Source: Guyanagaster necrorhizus (Eukaryota > Basidiomycota > Agaricomycetes > Agaricales > Physalacriaceae). Taken from it: a stretch of DNA of 64,000 nt. Shown one piece after another: positions 23,854-34,300 of this stretch. Location of the stretch: NCBI RefSeq assembly GCF_019112545.1, contig NW_025064884.1, positions 1,369,587 through 1,433,586 of the forward strand, written 5' to 3'. Under the pieces are notes generated by a model, which ran no database searches, was not told where the DNA came from, and worked only from the letters and a program-made list of their open reading frames with translations. The first letter of the stretch is position 1. The number at the start of each line of letters is the position of its first letter. Position numbers and translations under genes: made by a program.

Positions 23854-25460
23854 TCAACCTATTATACCATCTCCGCGTAATTTCTCCACCTCCTCCTTCC
23901 TCAAACCTAGCAATTCCTCCAATACAACGTCCGTGTGTTCGCCCAAATCGGGACCAGCCCAACGCGGGGTGAGATCAAAACCTTCGATCCGAGGGAAAGT
24001 TCCCAGCATCTTCACATTCCATCCCTCGCCGTCCCTACCATCCACCCAGACATTCTCGATAGCGCCTCGCGCCTGATTATGCTCGCTCTCTACAATATCC
24101 TTCACATTGACGACTCGCCCGACAGGGACGCCAGCTGCATTCATGACATCTATAATCTCCTCAGTCGTCTTCTCGCTCGTCCAGTCCGAGATCGCTTTCT
24201 CGATTTCGGCTTGTCGTTGCACACGGTGTTGGTTCTGCGCGTAGTCAGGACCAGTCAGTTCGGTATGTCCGATCGCTGCCATGAGTCGATTGTACATGTT
24301 ATCCGCATTCGCTCCGATAACGATGAACGTCGATGTGGACGATCCTGGCTCAGGAAGACAAGGATAGGCATTTGTCGGTACGATTCCCGTGACGGAAGAG
24401 CCTGATGGCCCGCGAATCTTGACAATTATTCAATAATACATTCTGTTATGCCGTGGTATTACTTACCTTTCCTTTCCGATCATATTCTGGTATTACTCCC
24501 TCCATAAGGTTTAACATACTACAATATAAATCAGTATGTACCCGGAACGGCCATCACAAGTTGTACCTTTCTAGAATACTAACGTCGACGGTTGTACCAC
24601 CCTTCTCGCCGCGTTCGATTTTGGATTGCCTCGACAGCAAAGCCAGCACCTAACTTGAGTGGTTAGTATGCTTTCGAATAAGAGACGGGTCACCTTACAG
24701 TTCCAAATGCAGCATGGAGACCTGCAACTGAGTCACCTAAGCTGATGTTTGGCCGCACCGGTGGGCCGGTAAGGCCTCCAGTCTTAGGGTCGGGGAATCC
24801 ATTTATATAACGAAACCCGGATTCGGCTTCACAGACAGAAGCATAGCCGGGACGCGGTGACCACGGTCCCGTCTGACCATAACCACTCACTCGGGTAAAG
24901 ATCAAAGAAGGATTGTGTGGGTGCAGAGCCTCGGGACTCAGACCCCACTTTTCTAGGGCTACATGCCAATCAGTGTCAGAACACACAATTATTGACCACG
25001 AAGAATAAGTACATACTTCCAGGCTTAAAATTCTCCAAAAGCACGTCGCTCTTAATGGCTAGTTGTTTGACCAATCTGGATGAATACGTTAGCATCGGAT
25101 GATGCGCGACGTTAGAGAAATCACTCGCTCTCTGCCTTCGGCTTTTCGTAGGTCGATGGCAATACTCTTCTTGTTTCGGCCAATACTCCGAAACCAGGGG
25201 CTCGTACCGTCTGTATCCAACTCGCGCCAGACACGAAGAGGATCGCCGAGACGAGGAGGTTCTACTTTGATGACTTCGGCGCCAAATTGTCTAAGCTGCG
25301 CGTGAGTCGTATACAGCGTAAGTACAGGCTAATGCATGAAATACCCGAGCAGTTGCCCGGCAAATGGCCCAGCGATCACCTGTCCCATTTCCAAAACGCG
25401 GATTCCTGAAAGAGGAAGATGCTGCGAGGATGTGGTTCCGTAGCGTCTAGCAGAAGACAT
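23854..25460 (-). CDS. class III CoA-transferase (CaiB/BaiF, formyl-CoA transferase-like)
   Basis: Moves CoA between carboxylic acids through an aspartyl-CoA intermediate. Seven exons (25345-25460, 25129-25290, 25017-25075, 24699-24958, 24567-24649, 24467-24518, 23854-24417) give 431 residues. Visible motifs: LSGIRVLEMGQVIAGPFAGQ (CoA-binding entry), FGAEVIKVEPPRLGDPLR, IGRNKKSIAIDLRK, SDVLLENFKPG, PSLIFTRVSGYGQTGP, and ISLGDSVAGLHAAFG, whose Asp is at the place of the catalytic residue. The C-terminal half has AAGVPVGRVVNVKDIVE and the small-domain ending. Intron 25076-25128 reads best with a GC donor (GA|GCGAGT). The acid substrate is unknown; a mitochondrial presequence is not obvious. Convergent with the siderophore transporter, with only 165 bp between stops. 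Confidence 0.92.
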
Positions 25461-25650
25461 TTTGTAAGAGAAGGTGATGAGAATATAAGATTCTCACCTA
25501 AGAGTATTCCATCGCAGTGCGGTCATAATGGACACTACTGTATATCAAGAAGCTATCTTGAGTTGATATACCCACGGAAACTGCTCTTCGGCCGAAACCT
25601 CGCACCTACTATAGATCAGGTGGTCCGTCTATGAACTTGTATTTAAAATT
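25461..25650. other. upstream region of the CoA-transferase
   Basis: Short divergent spacer between the CoA-transferase start and the decayed gene to the right. No motif identified. Confidence 0.4.
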
Positions 25651-27066
25651 ATTCGAAAGGCTTGCAACTGTATGTCTTTCTCGCGTGAACGTACAACTTC
25701 GTTTTCAGGATCTCGCTGCTAATGGAGCATTTGAGGGAATGATGGTGCTGGTCTCGCAAGCTAGCAAAAATCGAAGGGTCCATCGAGCTTTCTTTCCTGT
25801 CATGGAAGAGAACCTCAACTTCAACACAGCCTCTATCCAGGCAATGAAGTGAGGGAGGCTTCCTCTGGTGCCTTCGCTCGATCCCAAAGACGTTCTAAAT
25901 CTCAGCTGTACTTCGATGCTCGCATTCGCTACAGGAATCCACAAGCGACACCTCATCCAGCCCGTGTGCTTGGCAGACACCACTTCCTCCATGCTCGTCC
26001 CTATTCCCCGTCATATCATTCTGGCTATGCCTCTTCTGCGAGCACATCATCTTACCGTCTCGGGCTTCTGAATTCAAATTCATTGATTTCCACCACACCG
26101 TGGTCTTCGTTCTAGCCCGGGTCACAAATTACAACCAATCCATTGAAAAGTTTAGGACGGAACCAAGATTTTTCACAGACTACTTTCCATTTATTTGATT
26201 TCACCCTCCATCTGGCGGTACGAAATACAATATCGACTCTGCCCGGTCTGTATTCACTGCATACCATGCAGTTCTCTCTACATCACCGCCTTTGAGAGAC
26301 ATTCTCATTCACCGACTGGAGGAAAACAGGGCACTCACCGCTAATCTCATCCTTCAATGTATTCTGGACAAGTTCGCCCATATTCCGGAGGAGTCTGACA
26401 CGATACTTCTCCATCGATCTCTTTTCACTATCGTATCCTCTACTGTCCAGCTCTCCGTCCAATCTGTACCCATCGACATCGCTTTACTGAAAAACAAAAG
26501 TATCCAATGGATATCTCTTGTTTTGCGATTTGTCACCCGGCGCGCACAATTCACTCTAATTCATTTTAACTTCCGCTGTAGTGCCTTGGAATATCAGCCG
26601 GAATGTTCATGACTTGTTCAGGGTGCAGGTTCACGCTGTATTGCTCGCGGACATGCCAAAAGAATGACTGGTCATCTGGTAATCACCGTCCCCTTTGCGC
26701 CAAGATCAGGCAACTCAGAAATGGTTCGTCAGATCACCTTAGTACTATGCGCCTCGTTTTCCCACTGGTCTCCTAGATACTCGCCTTCTGCCGACGTCTT
26801 TGAGCGATCGGAGGGCCATTGAGAACCTCAATAGCCAATATCTGGAGTATCATAAACAGAAGCCTTCGGAATGGGATGATCTGTTGGACGAGTATATTGC
26901 AGAGAATGGAGAGCCTTTTTGGCCCTTGGTCTTGGTCTTGGATTATCGTGCTCTCAATGTTGAGCCTGACATTCAGATCGAGTCTTCGCAGTCCGAGAGG
27001 GAACGGGGAAAATTAGAGACGGGAGGGAGAGAGGCTATGCATGTCAGGATAAGATATTTCACTTAG
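25651..27066 (+). pseudogene. decayed hypothetical gene, multiple stops and frame changes
   Basis: Protein-like stretches occur in succession but in different frames: LAANGAFEGMMVLVSQASKN (about 25710-25770), LDPKDVLNLSCTSMLAFATG (25875-25935), a polar segment around 26100-26200, a longer helical stretch with RDILIHRLEENRALTANL (26292-26612), and DLLDEYIAENGEPFWPLVLV followed by a charged end (26800-27066). In-frame stops separate several of them without matching splice sites. The style is that of large basidiomycete hypothetical proteins. I cannot name a family. A multi-exon gene with unusual splicing is the alternative. Confidence 0.4.
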
Positions 27067-27210
27067 GCCAAGGGCATCGAGGAAAATGAACTGTCAAATG
27101 GAGCTGCTTTTTTCTTGCTGCGTCTTAGACCGACGTTCCTGCCTGCACCATATTTGTACCTTGACTCTGACTCTCCCGTCACGGCAAGTTCCGCTATGTT
27201 TGACAGTTTC

Positions 27211-27383
27211 AGGTTATGTGGAGTCGGTTATCAGCACTCCAAGGTAACATATTACAGACTATTAAAAAGCGATTGACCTATTCTCTGCATCCGATTCATA
27301 CCCCGGGAAGGGTCCGCAGGGGAAGCACTTGTCCCAGTCTTCATTCATCCTGTTTTCACTCTATCAAGTACAACTCTTGCTCA
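27211..27383 (+). repeat. left arm of a long inverted repeat
   Basis: From AGGTTATGTGGAG to CTCTTGCTCA this segment matches, in opposite orientation, 29321-29525. Shared blocks include ATCAGCACTCCAAGG, GACTATTAAAAAGCGATTGA and TTCATTCATCCTGTTTTCAC. The left arm lacks a ~28 bp block present in the right arm. It ends about 110 bp before the small secreted-protein ORF. Confidence 0.85.
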
Positions 27384-27491
27384 TATTTGTTTGTCACCGA
27401 GGGTCTTGAAGGTCTTGGTACACCTTGTGCTCGGCACTGTTTCACTAGTAGTACAGGACAGATAACTACCTAAGATTGGAAGTGATATAAA

Positions 27492-27794
27492 ATGGCTATG
27501 AAATTGCCAATACTCTTCATGTCTGCCTACTTGCTTATCAACATGATGGGTCTCTCAGTCACCACACACTCTCCTCTCGCAGCTGCCATGGACTCCATCC
27601 TTTCTGGTCCTATTAAAGATGGGGACAAGTCCTACGATGTAGACCACAAGGGCAAAGGTTGCGAAGATGATGGCAGGAAGTACTGCAGCTACTGTAGCCA
27701 GAACAGCAAGGACAAGGATGATGATGACCACAAGGATGATAAGGATGACAAGAAGGATGATAAGAATGGCATACTACGACCGTGGCAGCATTAG
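27492..27794 (+). CDS. small secreted-protein candidate, Asp/Lys-rich, 100 aa
   Basis: ATG at 27492 follows ATATAAAATGG closely. The product starts MAMKLPILFMSAYLLINMMG, a convincing hydrophobic signal sequence with possible cleavage near residue 27. It then has a middle segment with three cysteines (KGCEDDGRKYCSYC) and a strongly charged tail of repeated Asp/Lys/His (KDKDDDDHKDD...). No known domain. An uninterrupted single exon ends at 27794. It lies just inside the left inverted-repeat arm, reading away from it. It could be an effector-like or cell-surface protein, or a chance ORF; the signal plus cysteine spacing favours a real gene. Confidence 0.45.
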   Translation: MAMKLPILFMSAYLLINMMGLSVTTHSPLAAAMDSILSGPIKDGDKSYDVDHKGKGCEDDGRKYCSYCSQNSKDKDDDDHKDDKDDKKDDKNGILRPWQH

Positions 27795-27844
27795 CTGGAA
27801 CATCCGCTATGACTACTAAGCCAATGATGGCTCGTTTATATCAT

Positions 27845-27956
27845 GGTTATATGGACGGACTCATAGGACTTTGGATGGATAGTTTTATATGGTGGCTGTA
27901 GGTTATACAGATGGACTCATGGGACTTTGGATGGACACTGTTATATGTTGAATATG
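27845..27956. repeat. tandem duplication, 56 bp unit, two copies
   Basis: GGTTATATGGACGGACTCAT at 27845 recurs as GGTTATACAGATGGACTCAT at 27901; both continue with GGACTTTGGATGGA and a TTATATG block. The similarity fades after about 27950. It sits inside the inverted-repeat-bounded unit, downstream of the secreted-protein ORF. Confidence 0.8.
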
Positions 27957-28445
27957 CAATACATCTTTTGTTCTTTTGAAGTGTACTTGTGATTTGTTGT
28001 TTGAAGCATGCCTCTGGGGTTAGCACATTCATCGGTGAAGTCTCCGACTCCCTGACTCTGATATTCTACGATAGGACGCTGTTGTTTGCTCAGGGTTAGC
28101 ACGCGTTAATGCTCACATCCAACCAACACAGAGTAGCGGCACGGGCCCTCGTAATTTAATAAAGAATTCAGTATTTTGAGTTGCCTGCATGATTTTTTAG
28201 ACTGATATGAAATGGCGGCCGATTCTGTAAGGCATGAAGAGACGTGAAGGAAGAGCCGTGCCTTGTAATGAAGAAGATATGTTCCCATAGTTCCGATGTT
28301 CATACTATTGCCCTAAAAAATGTTCCTATGTATGACAGTGATCATGCGAGGAGTTGAACCAACGCAGAGTAGCAGTATGGGCCGTTGCACCGTATCTGAA
28401 TCCTCTAACAATACAGATTATGTCTACGAATACAATGTCTACTAT

Positions 28446-29033
28446 CTACTCCTGCTGTCCTATTACCCACTCCAACCCTTCGCGACTCAACAAGCCCCTC
28501 CAAGAATCATCTAATCCGCCCGTATCATGCAGCTCCATGTACGTCTTTATAACATCCCTGCGACTCCTCCGGCAGAGTATTCCCAGCGCCACAGCAAACG
28601 CGTTCACTCTCCCTACGACCAGGACCTTTCCCGACACCGTCACGAAGAAAGTCGAGCGGGACAGAGTTGGTACGCCTCGGTCGTTCTGCCCCTCGTCCTC
28701 GACACGAATTACAACTCCGTCCCAATCCTCAATGTCCCCCAAGGCGACATACACGTCCGTTCCCTCTCCCAACGCTTGTATGCAAGCAGACGGACGTTGA
28801 TGTTCTCCCCCAGGTCTGGGGGAGCATGCTGGGTGTGTTTTTGCGCTCCCGTCGTTGCTGCTCTCGCTCTCATCAACGACGGCCCTCCTTTTTGCTACCC
28901 TTCGCCGCGGTAGGTTGCTCACATGCGGTTCGAGATGGCCCTTGGGCTCGATGGCGACACTGAAGTCCAGCTTTTTGTAATGGCACGGCTCGGGGTTGAT
29001 GAGCGTGGCTGAAGATGTGGGGGAGGGGATCAT
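28446..29033 (-). CDS. hypothetical protein, about 195 aa
   Basis: A frame open from above 29080 has its first ATG at 29031-29033 and ends at 28446. The product begins MIPSPTSSATLINPEPCHYK, has a basic patch (LPRRRVAKRRAVVD) and a valine-rich middle (TFFVTVSGKVLVVGRVNAF), and ends in a helical acidic region (LHDTGGLDDSW). No family recognised. It reads away from the right inverted-repeat arm into the unit, mirror-imaging the secreted-protein ORF at the other side. A short upstream exon is possible. Confidence 0.4.
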   Translation of the reverse strand: MIPSPTSSATLINPEPCHYKKLDFSVAIEPKGHLEPHVSNLPRRRVAKRRAVVDESESSNDGSAKTHPACSPRPGGEHQRPSACIQALGEGTDVYVALGDIEDWDGVVIRVEDEGQNDRGVPTLSRSTFFVTVSGKVLVVGRVNAFAVALGILCRRSRRDVIKTYMELHDTGGLDDSWRGLLSREGLEWVIGQQE

Positions 29034-29320
29034 CGTGGTGACAATTCGTCCGGTTGAACGGGGGGCCAGCGAGTTCGTCAATCTTCTATTGAAGAGACAT
29101 CGATAGCCCTTCGTTAATGGTACCAGGGAATGCCTTGTCTCTTAATTAACCATTGCAAGAGTGCGAATACGACGGACAAGACACACGGTAAACAAATTCC
29201 TCCTTCAGCGCCGCTAACGTTATGTGCAGGCTGTTCAGTGTCAACGCCAAATCCTCGTGTCCAAGTATCGTATTTTCGTTGAGTTTTTGACGCCGGAGAT
29301 CTGGGAGCCAAATTCGGGGG

Positions 29321-29525
29321 TGAGCAAGAGTCGTACTTGATAGAGTGAAAACAGGATGAATGAAGACTGAGACAAGCGCTTCCCCTGCGGACTCGGGTAA
29401 AATCGGGTGCCGGGTGGCACCTTCCCCCCGGGGTACGAATCTGATGCAGAGAATGGCTCAATCGCTTTTTAATAGTCTATGGTATGTTGCCTTGGAGTGC
29501 TGATAAAGCGAGCTCCACATAACCT
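29321..29525 (-). repeat. right arm of a long inverted repeat
   Basis: Reverse-complement counterpart of 27211-27383, 205 bp. The outer end reads, on the minus strand, AGGTTATGTGGAGC, and the inner end stops at the TGAGCAAGAG block. It carries an extra block around 29395-29425 absent from the left arm. I see no clear target-site duplication outside the two arms. Confidence 0.85.
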
Positions 29526-29691
29526 AAGGCCGATCCCTTAGGTATCCGTAAGAAGGATTCTCACATAAGAAAAAAAAATGGGTGACATCCTTGGTAAGAG
29601 TAACTACCAGTGTTGATGAGTCTTGGTGACTCGGTACATTCAAGGTTAACTTGAACTTGTGGCAAAACTCAAACCCAAATGCAAATGCAAA

Positions 29692-29776
29692 TTCGGATAC
29701 GGGGAATCGAACCCCGAGCTGCCGCGCCATGGTCTGAAAATGAAAGGCGGCAATGTTGGCCGTTCCACGTGCCGAC
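29692..29776 (-). tRNA. tRNA-Glu(UUC)-like sequence with intron; acceptor stem imperfect
   Basis: On the minus strand the T arm is perfect (CGGGG-TTCGATT-CCCCG, an ideal B box), followed by the acceptor 3' strand TATCCGA and discriminator A. An anticodon stem TGCCG/CGGCA encloses a CTTTCA loop with anticodon TTC and an intron of roughly 15-17 nt after it. The 5' acceptor strand reads TCGGCAC, so only four of seven pairs form, and the D arm is compressed, giving a poor A box. A T-run for termination comes only ~25 nt downstream. It may be a degenerate or tRNA-derived element rather than a working gene. Confidence 0.45.
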
Positions 29777-29883
29777 TTTTTTGTTCATCTAATTTTAACT
29801 CCAACTCTTTGTAGACTTCCTGAATGGGTATGGTATCTGCCTTACCTACCTATCTTGATCCAAGCTAATAATTAGACCTTGTA

Positions 29884-31390
29884 ATGGCACAGATTCCAGT
29901 GATGCATGGCTCCGAGTCACCCATGTCTAGATGCCCTCAATGTGGCTTTGGCACTACGATACCAAGAACACGGCTCACCGACACACCATCTCCATTCCAA
30001 CACCTGATCTCTGTTAATGCCGCTGCTTCTGACGTGGATCCCATCCACCATTACCTCCAAGGGGTACATGACGAAATTCAGCACATTGAACTCGTGCTCA
30101 AGGAGGTGCGAGAAGAGAAAATTCGTCTTCAAAACATTGCAGATAGCCACGCTGCACTCATGTCAGCCTTCCGCAAATTCCCATCAGAGGTCCTCGCAGA
30201 GGTCTTCCGGTATTCGATTGACATCCCATCCATGGACGAACAGAATAAGTGGGTTGGCGACATGACACGGGTCTATACCGCGCTTTGCACGCTTGGCGGT
30301 GTTTGCCGTCACTGGAGGACGACAGTGCTATTGACACCATTTTTATGGGCTCGATTCAACGTTGGTTGGAGTGGATGGAAAAAAAGCCCGGTGCTGTTGT
30401 TGAAAACCATGCTGGATCGATCTCGCGAAGCCGATTTGAGCATCGGATGTGCTTTTATAGCATCTGGAATAGACAAGCAGGAGAGGCGCACTTTACTTGA
30501 ATGTTTGGTTCCCACAAGTTACAGGTGGAAGCACGTGTTGTTACTGTTCGACGAGGACAATGTGGACATATGGGCAGATTCGGGGTCGTCTTCCATTGTT
30601 GGAGCAGCTGGAGCTTCGTTTTAAGAATTCGTCCAAACTTTCTTTGCAGGATTTCCGTGCCTTCGAGGACGCGCTTCGTTTGCGAGAGTTGATTATAGGA
30701 CGAGGCCCATCTCCTGTCCACGAATTTACCCTTCCTTGGTCTCAGATCACCAGCCTATATATAGACCGTCAAATTGATCCTGACGATCTCCGTATCGTCT
30801 TCTCCATCAGTCCCAACCTACAGTCCTTCCGTATGACCGAGCAATATAACAGTACTGGTGTTCCCATTTGGGAGCCAGAAGAGCCTAATGACTTCATGAC
30901 TTCATCCATACGATATCTTCATGTCGGAGACCCAGAACTGTTCCCAGCTGCTACATTTCCCTGTTTGGAAGAAATCTCCATCGAAAAGCTGTTGCCTTAC
31001 GAGGAACATTTCAGTGGATACGGGAAAGCCTTTTTCCGTGATTTCTTTCGTCGTTCGCAATGTCCGGTACGGAAGATAACGATCTCACTCGGCGACGACT
31101 TTACAGACCTTGAAATGCTTTGTAGCAGACCATCAGTCCAGAAGCAACTGGGGGACGCTATTGCTGAACTGTTCATATCCCGATACTATGCACCCACAGC
31201 TAATCTCATGCTGTCGGTTGACATTGAAGTACAAGTACCCTTTTCATTGATTCCCGATCAGATAATGTGGACTAGCTCCGAAAGATCTCCCTGCCTTTTA
31301 GAATCGTTCTGGGACTTTCTCGAAGCACGTCTGATGAGTCCACCAGGCTTGTACAACCACATTGTAATTGAAAAGGGAGAAGGCTGGTAG
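29884..31390 (+). pseudogene. F-box/LRR-type protein gene with one frameshift
   Basis: ATG 29884 opens a frame with an N-terminal CPQCG zinc-finger-like pair, a coiled coil (DEIQHIELVLKEVREEK), an F-box (FRKFPSEVLAEVFRYSIDI) and the CRHWR motif (LGGVCRHWRTTVLLTPFLWA). It ends prematurely at 30624. From about 30570 the sequence continues in another frame (IRGRLPLLEQLELRFKNSSK ... FTLPWSQITSLYID) to 31390 with LRR-like content. The switch falls near 30565-30590; only a 16 nt GT..AG fits there, too short for an intron. So a one-base indel breaks the gene, or the sequence has an error. Function otherwise: substrate receptor for SCF ubiquitin ligases. Confidence 0.7.
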
Positions 31391-32381
31391 GTCTTGTTAA
31401 CGTTGTTGTAATTGTATTCTAGCAACCTTTCTAATCTCATATATCTCTAGGGGCTATATTTCGTATGAACCAACCTCCGCCTGAGAGACAAGGCTGACAC
31501 AGGAGCCGAAATACATATTCTGCGTGCTCCTGTGTCCTCTCCTCCAGGTACTTAATTTTGCATCTGATATGAAATCAATTTTATGGATATACCCAGGCTA
31601 CATGCAACGAAGCAGTGACTGACGAGCTGCGTCAAGGAAGAATACATCACTGCTACTGGCATTATAGCTTTCCTAAGCATTTCTCTATCATGAGAGCACT
31701 GTTATCCTTGAGCTATCGTCTTCCCTTTACATAACCAGAATTTGATAGTGTAATCATCCACCCAGGTTTCTGGGGCTCTCATGATGCGGTGTCAGACTTT
31801 GGAGCAATAGAGCCAAGGGATTGGCGGACTGATGCGCATTTCAAAAGCCCTTCTAACCGTGCACGGCAATCAGTGTTCTCAGTTTACCATTCTGCGGCAT
31901 ATATTGACCTCAAACTCGTTACTAATTACTACCTACAATGCTTGTTATCACTAGTTCCGAGTCCAGATTTTCTCTCTTGCTTGGACATTGACCTTTACTC
32001 AGGCCGCTGCAGGTCAACCTTCCCCACAGTTCACAGAGTCATAGAAACCCTCGAAATGCCTACGACTATGATGCCAATTTTCTTGAGTTGGTCATCGATT
32101 TCTGGCTTTATGATCAGAACAGGTTTGATGTCAAATTGACTGTATACAAGACAATCTATTTCACATAGCATCAAATTGCTCCATGAAAAGATCCAAGACA
32201 CCTTTTGGAGCTGTACTGTCATTTTGTTTAGTAGAGCTCACCGGTAGATGTCGTTCGCGACGTGTCGAAAAACGTGACAGGAATTTGTCTCCTTTCGGCT
32301 TTTTCGGCCATAGCACCTTAGTCTGTGTTATATGCTACCAAAGTCGAGAGGATGAAGTTGCGTAGGTCGCCTTCCGAGATA
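31391..32381. other. intergenic, no gene recognised
   Basis: About 1 kb between two F-box genes on the same strand. A 116-codon frame at 31789-32139 has no recognisable feature. Confidence 0.45.
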
Positions 32382-33932
32382 ATGCCGTGTACTGGTGAGT
32401 CTTGTGCCCTCATCCATGTCCATGGGTGCTGAGAATGGGACACAGCACCTGCCAACGACGACACGACCCTTTCTGCTTCCGTCATCTCAGAAAACGCGAC
32501 CTCAGACCTCGAAAACGCGACAATTTCCACTCTACCGGTGGAGATATTGACAGAAATATTCTGTACGGCCTGCGAATCCTACGATTACACGAAAACGAAT
32601 GTCATCGTACCCACCGCTATCGCATTATCCAACGTCTGCTCGCTTTGGCGGGATATCACGATATACAACTCCGTCCTTTGGTCCGTACTCTCAATCAACC
32701 TGCTTCGCGTTTCGCAAAATATATCTCAAGCCAACTCCATGCTCTCTCTGTATCTCTCTCGCTCCAAAAATATTCCTCTCAAATACATAATCTACTCTCC
32801 GGACGTCGAAATTGTAGAAGTCGCGGGATTCTTCAGATTCGTTATCGCTCTGATGATAGTCGGGAGAGAGAGATGTTCTTATGCAAAGATACGCATTAAA
32901 CAGAGAGAACTAGCAGAGCCGTTTATCGACAGATTGTTGCTGACGTTCCGCAACGTCGCTGCCATTGATGTCGCGCCCCACTGGCTTGCATTAGGTCCCT
33001 CTTCCGCGTCGCTAGCCCATCTCACGATAACTAACGCCACGACTGTCGACATAGTCGCTTTTGACGTGATCGCTCCTAGCTTCTCCATCACATCCATCTC
33101 CTTCAAGAATTGTGATTTCGTTGACATTATGCTTGTTCTCTCCGCAAGCTGTCCCCATCTCGAGGCACTCACCATCCAGGATCCGAAATGCCCGCAGCCC
33201 CTCTCCGGGACGCTTTTAAAGATCACTTCCCTCACGGTCATTCTAAACAAGAATTATCTGGACAATTTGACTGCTATCCTTCTGTCCTTACATGCTCCCA
33301 AGCTCGTTTCTCTCACAGTCTATGTGCACGAGTGGACTCGAATGAGTCCAAGAGTTTTTTCTCACTTTTTTCGGCGCTCGATACGACTGGAATCCCTGAC
33401 TTTGCGGAACTGCATCTCCCTGTGCGTGAATACGGCAATCTTCTCACTGGAAAAGCTGGGTTGGTTCGATGTGCAAGTGACCTTTGGAGATTTGGATGCT
33501 GTTCTGGACGCCATTGAGGCTAAGGCATGTGCTTGGTGTCCTCTTAAGGCTGTCGTACTACGCCTGGTGCAGCTGGAGCCACATAATGGAGAAGTGGCAG
33601 AGATTGAGGAGGACAGTGGCGCGGAGAGTGATCCTGAGGACGAGAAGTTGTATTGCCTCGGCTGTGGAACAGCACACGATGTCGAAATGAATATCGGAGA
33701 TGAGGAAGATTCTGATACTGAGGACGATGGCGATGAAGACTTGGGTTCAGACTCTATCGAACAGGAACCAGAAATGATGGAATGGAGAAAGAGACGAGTT
33801 GCTGACATCTTTCCTAGAGTTGTCCCGGTTCCAGTGGATCCTGATATGCTCAAGGCTGTTAATATCAGGTATGGCCCACAACTGGACAAGCTTCGCGCCG
33901 CTGGTATGCGAATTGCTATCGTCTCAAGTTGA
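32382..33932 (+). CDS. F-box protein with acidic C-terminal region
   Basis: Likely SCF-type ubiquitin ligase receptor. A 13 nt first exon (32382-32394, MPCT) joins across a 51 bp intron to 32446-33932, giving 499 residues. The F-box lies near residues 33-75: ISTLPVEILTEIFCTACES, then the CSLWRDITIYNSVLWS motif that follows the F-box in this fungal group. The middle has leucine-rich, LRR-like strands (LTITNATTVDIVAFDV, HLEALTIQDPKC, LESLTLRNCISLC). Residues ~400-450 are highly acidic (EEDSGAESDPEDE, GDEEDSDTEDDGDEDLG) with a CLGC pair between. Unlike its neighbour the frame is intact. Confidence 0.8.
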
Positions 33933-34300
33933 GCCTCGTATCAACCACGAGAGGTAGGCCATGGCATTATCCTAGCTCGGGTGGCGCCTTCATCAATCCA
34001 CCCACAGATACTTTACTACGCCTGTACTTATGTAGAACATCCAGCTTCGAATGAATCAAATCGTTTACTTATTTCAACAGTCAGAAATAAAAGCCCGGGC
34101 TTCACAAATACTTATCCAGTTCCTCTCGACTACATGACGACGAAAGGACTCATTCTAAATATCTAAAGCCGTTCTCCATTTTTCGGTCAACAATTCGATT
34201 GATGATCACGTGAAGCGCGTCGCGACAATTCAAAATTCAAATTAAACTTAACCTTGCTTCACTTTTCGTCCTCTGAACGCTTGGCGTCCCGCGTAGCAAC

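Noticed and set aside
33362..33889. 175-codon minus-strand Ser-rich frame
   Set aside because: Shadow of the acidic Glu/Asp codons of the F-box protein on the plus strand.
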